A stretch of DNA of 37,361 nucleotides, from positions 1-37,361 of the forward strand of contig CABRZN010000010.1 in assembly GCA_902475445.1 (NCBI GenBank), in the 5' to 3' direction. Numbering within the stretch: the stretch's first letter is position 1; the number at the start of each line of letters is the position of its first letter. Positions 34,589-37,361 of the stretch are shown piece after piece. The notes below the pieces were generated by a model, which did no database searches, was not told the DNA's origin, and saw only the letters and a list, made by a program, of their open reading frames with translations. The stretch is from an uncultured Collinsella sp. GTDB taxonomy: Bacteria; Actinomycetota; Coriobacteriia; Coriobacteriales; Coriobacteriaceae. The position numbers were made by a program, and so were the translations under genes.

Positions 34589-35419
34589 CTAGTCAACAAA
34601 TGCCTCGTTGATCTTGATACCAAAGTCACGGCAGGTGTCCTTGAGGCCCTTGTCGCTGATCTTGTTGAGGAAGTCATCCGAACCCCCGTTGGCAGCACGC
34701 GCGGCTAGGTAGATCTCGGCGGCCTTCTCGACGGTGTGCGCCAGGCCAAAGGTCGTGTCAAAGTCGGGACCGGCGGCGAACAGGCCGTGGTGAGCCCAGA
34801 CGATGGTGTCGTAGGTCTTCATGAGCTCGGAGCTTGCCTCGGCGATGGCCGGGCCACCCGGGACCATCCAGGGCACAACGCCCACGCCGGCCGGGAAGAC
34901 GACGACACACTCGGTCATCATCTGCCACAGGATGCGGGTGAAGGCACGGTCCTCCAGCGGCACGACAAAGGACATCTCGATGATGCCGGGGGTGTGGGCG
35001 TGGTAGATCACGCGGTCGGCGCCATCGGTACGGGCGGCGGCGACGCAGTGGTTCATGTAGTGGCTCTCGAACTCACTGGTCGGACGGGCGCCGTTGGCAA
35101 GGCCCCACACAATGCGGAAGGCGTCACCGATCTCGTTGATCTCGACGATGCCGATGTTGGCGTGCGGATCCTCAAGAACATTGCGCATGTACTTGCCCGA
35201 GCCGGTGCTCACAAAGTACTGGCCGGCAAGATTCTCGCCGTGCACGCCCATCTTGACCCACTCGCGAGGCTCCTCAAAGAACGGCGTGGCCTCGGCGACC
35301 TCCTCGTCGGTCATACGGTAGGTGAGGTTGCCGCCGTTGCGCTCATGCCAGCCCTGCTTAAAGCCGTCATCGCACAAGCGGCAGAAGCCCTTGATAAACG
35401 CCAGATCTTCCATTGCCAT
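34589..35419 (-). CDS. rhaD: Rhamnulose-1-phosphate aldolase
   Basis: 276 residues, class II zinc aldolase of the AraD/FucA superfamily and the length of RhaD. RhaD-like stretches are GWHERNGGNLTYR (about 23-35), FVSTGSGKYMRNV with the phosphate-binding STGSGK (about 68), WGLANGARPTSE (with the catalytic-type Glu), VIYHAHTPGI (zinc His pair), VVFPAGVGVVPWMVPGG and the late His in WAHHGLFAAG. It splits L-rhamnulose-1-phosphate into dihydroxyacetone phosphate and L-lactaldehyde in the cytoplasm. The start is the ATG with GGAGAGGAG upstream; a second ATG lies two codons later. It lies between the kinase and isomerase genes in the same operon. The WMVPG and GVGVVPW wording favours RhaD over FucA. 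Confidence 0.93.
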   Translation of the reverse strand: MAMEDLAFIKGFCRLCDDGFKQGWHERNGGNLTYRMTDEEVAEATPFFEEPREWVKMGVHGENLAGQYFVSTGSGKYMRNVLEDPHANIGIVEINEIGDAFRIVWGLANGARPTSEFESHYMNHCVAAARTDGADRVIYHAHTPGIIEMSFVVPLEDRAFTRILWQMMTECVVVFPAGVGVVPWMVPGGPAIAEASSELMKTYDTIVWAHHGLFAAGPDFDTTFGLAHTVEKAAEIYLAARAANGGSDDFLNKISDKGLKDTCRDFGIKINEAFVD

Positions 35420-35481
35420 TGTTTGTCTCCTCTCCGGGACCCGCAGGTCCAATTGAAAAACTTAGGTAAGCCGATTGACGG

Positions 35482-35519
35482 CGGCGCGGAGCATGGTGTC
35501 GTGTAGGGTCTCCGCGCCG
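35482..35519. repeat. Hairpin in the rhaB-rhaD gap
   Basis: CGGCGCGGAG and CTCCGCGCCG form a perfect 10-bp stem with an 18-nt loop in the 199-bp gap between the kinase and aldolase genes. No T-tract follows. It may be an RNA processing or stability element inside the operon. Nothing else was recognised in the gap. Confidence 0.5.
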
Positions 35520-35618
35520 TATGTCATCGGAGAGAGCCGCTCGCGCCCGGCAGGAGTCGCTTGCCGCACGCGGGGCTGGGGGTAGGTGAAAGGTGAGTCG
35601 GGGCAGGCCCCGCCTCGT

Positions 35619-37103
35619 TTAGGCCTGAGCGCCCTTGGGGTCGATGCGCTCAACATCGAAGGAGCGGGCAACGCAAGCGCGGGCATCGGCCAGGTCGGCA
35701 AAATCGCCGCCGGCGATCATCTGCACGATAAAGTTGCCGATGCAGGTGCCCTCGATGGGGCCGGCGAACACGGGGAGCCCGCAGGTGTCGGCCGTCATCT
35801 GGTTGAGGTAGTAATCCTGGCAGCCGCCGCCCACGATGTTGATGCTCGTGTAGTCGTGGCCCGAAAGCTCGCGCAGGCCCTCGATGGCCTTGGCATACGA
35901 GCGGGACAGACTGCAGTAGTTGGTACGCATGATCTCGCCCACGGTGTGTGGGATCGGCTCGCCGCCCTCGGCGCAGGCCCGCTTAATCTCCTGGATCATG
36001 AAGTCAGGGGCCAGGAAACGGTCGTCGTCGACATCGACATACGCCTCGAAGGGCTCGGCCTCGCGACAGAGCGTACGGAGCTCGTCAAAACCAACCTTAT
36101 GATCCATGAGAGCCTTGTGCGAGGTCTTGCCCTCGACATAGTCGACGCCGTTGATCTCGCGGCGGACGGACTGGTTCATCCACAGGCCCATGATGTTCTT
36201 GAGGAAACGATAACGCTTGAGGTAGCCGCCCTCGTTGGTAAAGTTCTGCTTACGGGCGAGCTCGTTGGTAATGGCGTGCTGATTCTCAACGCCCAGCAGG
36301 CTCCATGTGCCGCTCGAGATATAGACGGCGTTGTCGTCCTTGGCGGGAACGGCCAGGAAGGCAGAACCGGTATCGTGCGTGGCGGACAGCACAACGGTCG
36401 CGGAGTAGCCAATCTTCTCGGAGATGTCGGCCGTGAGCTCACCGAGCACAGCGCCGGGCATGGTCGGCTCCAAGAAGATGCCCTGGGGAATACCAAAGCG
36501 CGAAAGGATCTCGGTGTCCCACGTGCACTTCTCGGCATCGAGCATGCCAGTAGTGCTCGCGTTGGTGTACTCGTTGGCCTTAATGCCGGTCAGACGCCAG
36601 TTAAGATAGTCCGGAATCATCAGGAAGGTGCGAGCCGCCTCGAGCTGCTCGGGATGCTCGTTTTTAAGGGCGAGCAGCTGATAGAGCGTGTTGAAAGGCT
36701 GACGCTGAATGCCGGTACGGGCATAGACCTCGGCCGGATCCATAATTTGGTCGGCAACTCCGTAGATGCCGTCAGTGCGGGCATCGCGGTAGGCGACCGT
36801 ATCGCCAACGATCTCGTTGTGCTCGTCGAGCAGCACGAAGTCAACGCCCCAGGTATCGATACCGATGGTGGCCGGGGCCTGTCCGGTCTGATCCTTAACG
36901 GCGCGCAGACCTGCGACAACATGGTCGAACAGAGCCTCAACGTCCCAGCAGTCGTGGCCGTCTACGCGCTTTTGCTCGTTATCGAAGCGGTAGACCTCCT
37001 GATAGGACATCTTACCGTCCTCGACCCAGCCAGCAAGAACGCGACCGCTCGAGGCACCGATATCGACCGCTGCGTAATGCTTGGACTCGATGCGACTCTC
37101 CAT
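35619..37103 (-). CDS. rhaB: Rhamnulokinase
   Basis: 494 residues, FGGY-type sugar kinase of the hexokinase/actin fold. The phosphate-binding motif AAVDIGASSGRV (about 11-22) and the RhaB signatures IGIDTWGVDFVLLDEHNEIV (about 81-100), VAYRDART, GIQRQPFNTLYQL, SSGTWSLLGVE and RFLKNIMGLW closely follow E. coli RhaB. It phosphorylates L-rhamnulose at O1 with ATP. It is the first gene of the operon. GGGGAGAG lies about 5 bases before the ATG. The promoter region carries two LacI-type operators. Carbohydrate kinase identity is certain; rhamnulose specificity is strongly supported by motif similarity and by the neighbouring rhaD. Confidence 0.95.
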   Translation of the reverse strand: MESRIESKHYAAVDIGASSGRVLAGWVEDGKMSYQEVYRFDNEQKRVDGHDCWDVEALFDHVVAGLRAVKDQTGQAPATIGIDTWGVDFVLLDEHNEIVGDTVAYRDARTDGIYGVADQIMDPAEVYARTGIQRQPFNTLYQLLALKNEHPEQLEAARTFLMIPDYLNWRLTGIKANEYTNASTTGMLDAEKCTWDTEILSRFGIPQGIFLEPTMPGAVLGELTADISEKIGYSATVVLSATHDTGSAFLAVPAKDDNAVYISSGTWSLLGVENQHAITNELARKQNFTNEGGYLKRYRFLKNIMGLWMNQSVRREINGVDYVEGKTSHKALMDHKVGFDELRTLCREAEPFEAYVDVDDDRFLAPDFMIQEIKRACAEGGEPIPHTVGEIMRTNYCSLSRSYAKAIEGLRELSGHDYTSINIVGGGCQDYYLNQMTADTCGLPVFAGPIEGTCIGNFIVQMIAGGDFADLADARACVARSFDVERIDPKGAQA

Positions 37104-37117
37104 GTGCTCTCCCCTAT

Positions 37118-37131
37118 TTGAAGCGGTTCAT
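37118..37131. promoter_or_regulatory. LacI-type operator 1 of the rhamnose-type operon
   Basis: TTGAAGCGGTTCAT contains the palindrome TGAAGCGGTTCA with central CG. It lies 33 bp from operator 2, about three helical turns, so two repressor dimers could bind on the same face. Confidence 0.5.
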
Positions 37132-37142
37132 TTACGGTTTTC

Positions 37143-37170
37143 ATTATTATTTGAATCGTTTCAATTTCAA
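37143..37170 (-). promoter_or_regulatory. Putative promoter of the rhamnose-type operon
   Basis: On the minus strand TTGAAA (37170-37165) and AATAAT (37148-37143) are separated by 16 bp. A LacI-type operator fills the spacer, which would block polymerase. Other alignments of the -10 within TAATAAT are possible. Confidence 0.45.
37151..37164. promoter_or_regulatory. LacI-type operator 2 of the rhamnose-type operon
   Basis: TTGAATCGTTTCAA is a near-perfect palindrome (6 of 7 per arm) with central CG. It matches the site before the LacI-type gene at 12 of 14 positions when read on the minus strand. Confidence 0.6.
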
Positions 37171-37250
37171 TATGAGTCAATTTTAGTCCGGCGAGCGGTT
37201 GTTTCTAATCGGTAAACGGTATTTTTTGGGTTGAAGTCTCTTTCAAATAC

Positions 37251-37292
37251 AAAGATGCGGCCACCCGCGCTGAGCAGTTGACCGCATCTTTA
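37251..37292 (-). terminator. Terminator hairpin at the right edge
   Basis: AAAGATGCGG and CCGCATCTTT form a 10-bp stem. The minus-strand tail TTTGTATTT suggests it ends a gene lying beyond the right edge. The last 70 bases hold nothing else recognisable. Confidence 0.5.
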
Positions 37293-37361
37293 AAATGTTA
37301 TTGAAAGGCTCTGTTAGACCAGGATTGACATGCCGACCTGCCGGCTAACTCGCCGTCTCCC

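Overview
The window looks like a chromosomal piece of a high-GC Gram-positive gut bacterium of the Coriobacteriia, most likely Collinsella or a close relative. This is inferred from the GC-rich codon use, a small SRP RNA, a sortase-anchored giant adhesin with a fibro-slime head and many Spy0128/FctA-like repeats, and the protein families present. No search could be run. No phage, plasmid, CRISPR array or transposase gene is visible.

Layout. (1) Positions 1-12,835: SRP RNA, then one 12-kb minus-strand gene for a roughly 4,000-residue cell-wall adhesin. A run of nine G residues lies in its leader, followed upstream by about 500 bases of non-coding DNA with three long imperfect palindromes. (2) 12,836-16,109: an unusual fusion of tRNA adenosine deaminase (TadA) with glycerate kinase, tRNA-Ser(UGA), a TetR-type regulator and a LemA protein. 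(3) 16,110-16,669: non-coding, holding two terminators, a 213-bp element with 30-bp terminal inverted repeats and a 125-bp palindrome. (4) 16,670-19,587: branched-chain aminotransferase, a DedA membrane protein and serine acetyltransferase. (5) 19,701-24,411: a MarR regulator and two half-transporters of a heterodimeric ABC exporter in one operon, then a small unknown protein. (6) 24,706-29,349: nitroreductase, an unknown single-pass membrane protein, a degenerate NtrC-like regulator, a YeiH-type exporter and a divergent GntR/FCD regulator. (7) 29,633-31,480: glmS, flanked by inverted copies of a 45-bp repeat. (8) 31,811-37,103: a LacI-type regulator convergent with a three-gene 6-deoxyhexose operon (rhamnulokinase, rhamnulose-1-phosphate aldolase and an L-arabinose-isomerase-like isomerase).

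How the genes work together. The last block is a plausible L-rhamnose pathway: isomerase, kinase and aldolase. Related LacI-type operator sequences lie before the regulator and twice before the kinase gene, so a local regulon is likely. The MarR-ABC operon has a near-consensus promoter and two 13/14-identical direct repeats that probably bind the regulator. The glmS promoter carries a perfect inverted repeat that may respond to amino-sugar supply.

The most unusual feature of the window as a whole is the wealth of structured, repeated non-coding DNA between genes. It includes MITE-like palindromes, a hairpin that directly follows the stop codon of three unrelated genes, and the inverted repeat pair around glmS.
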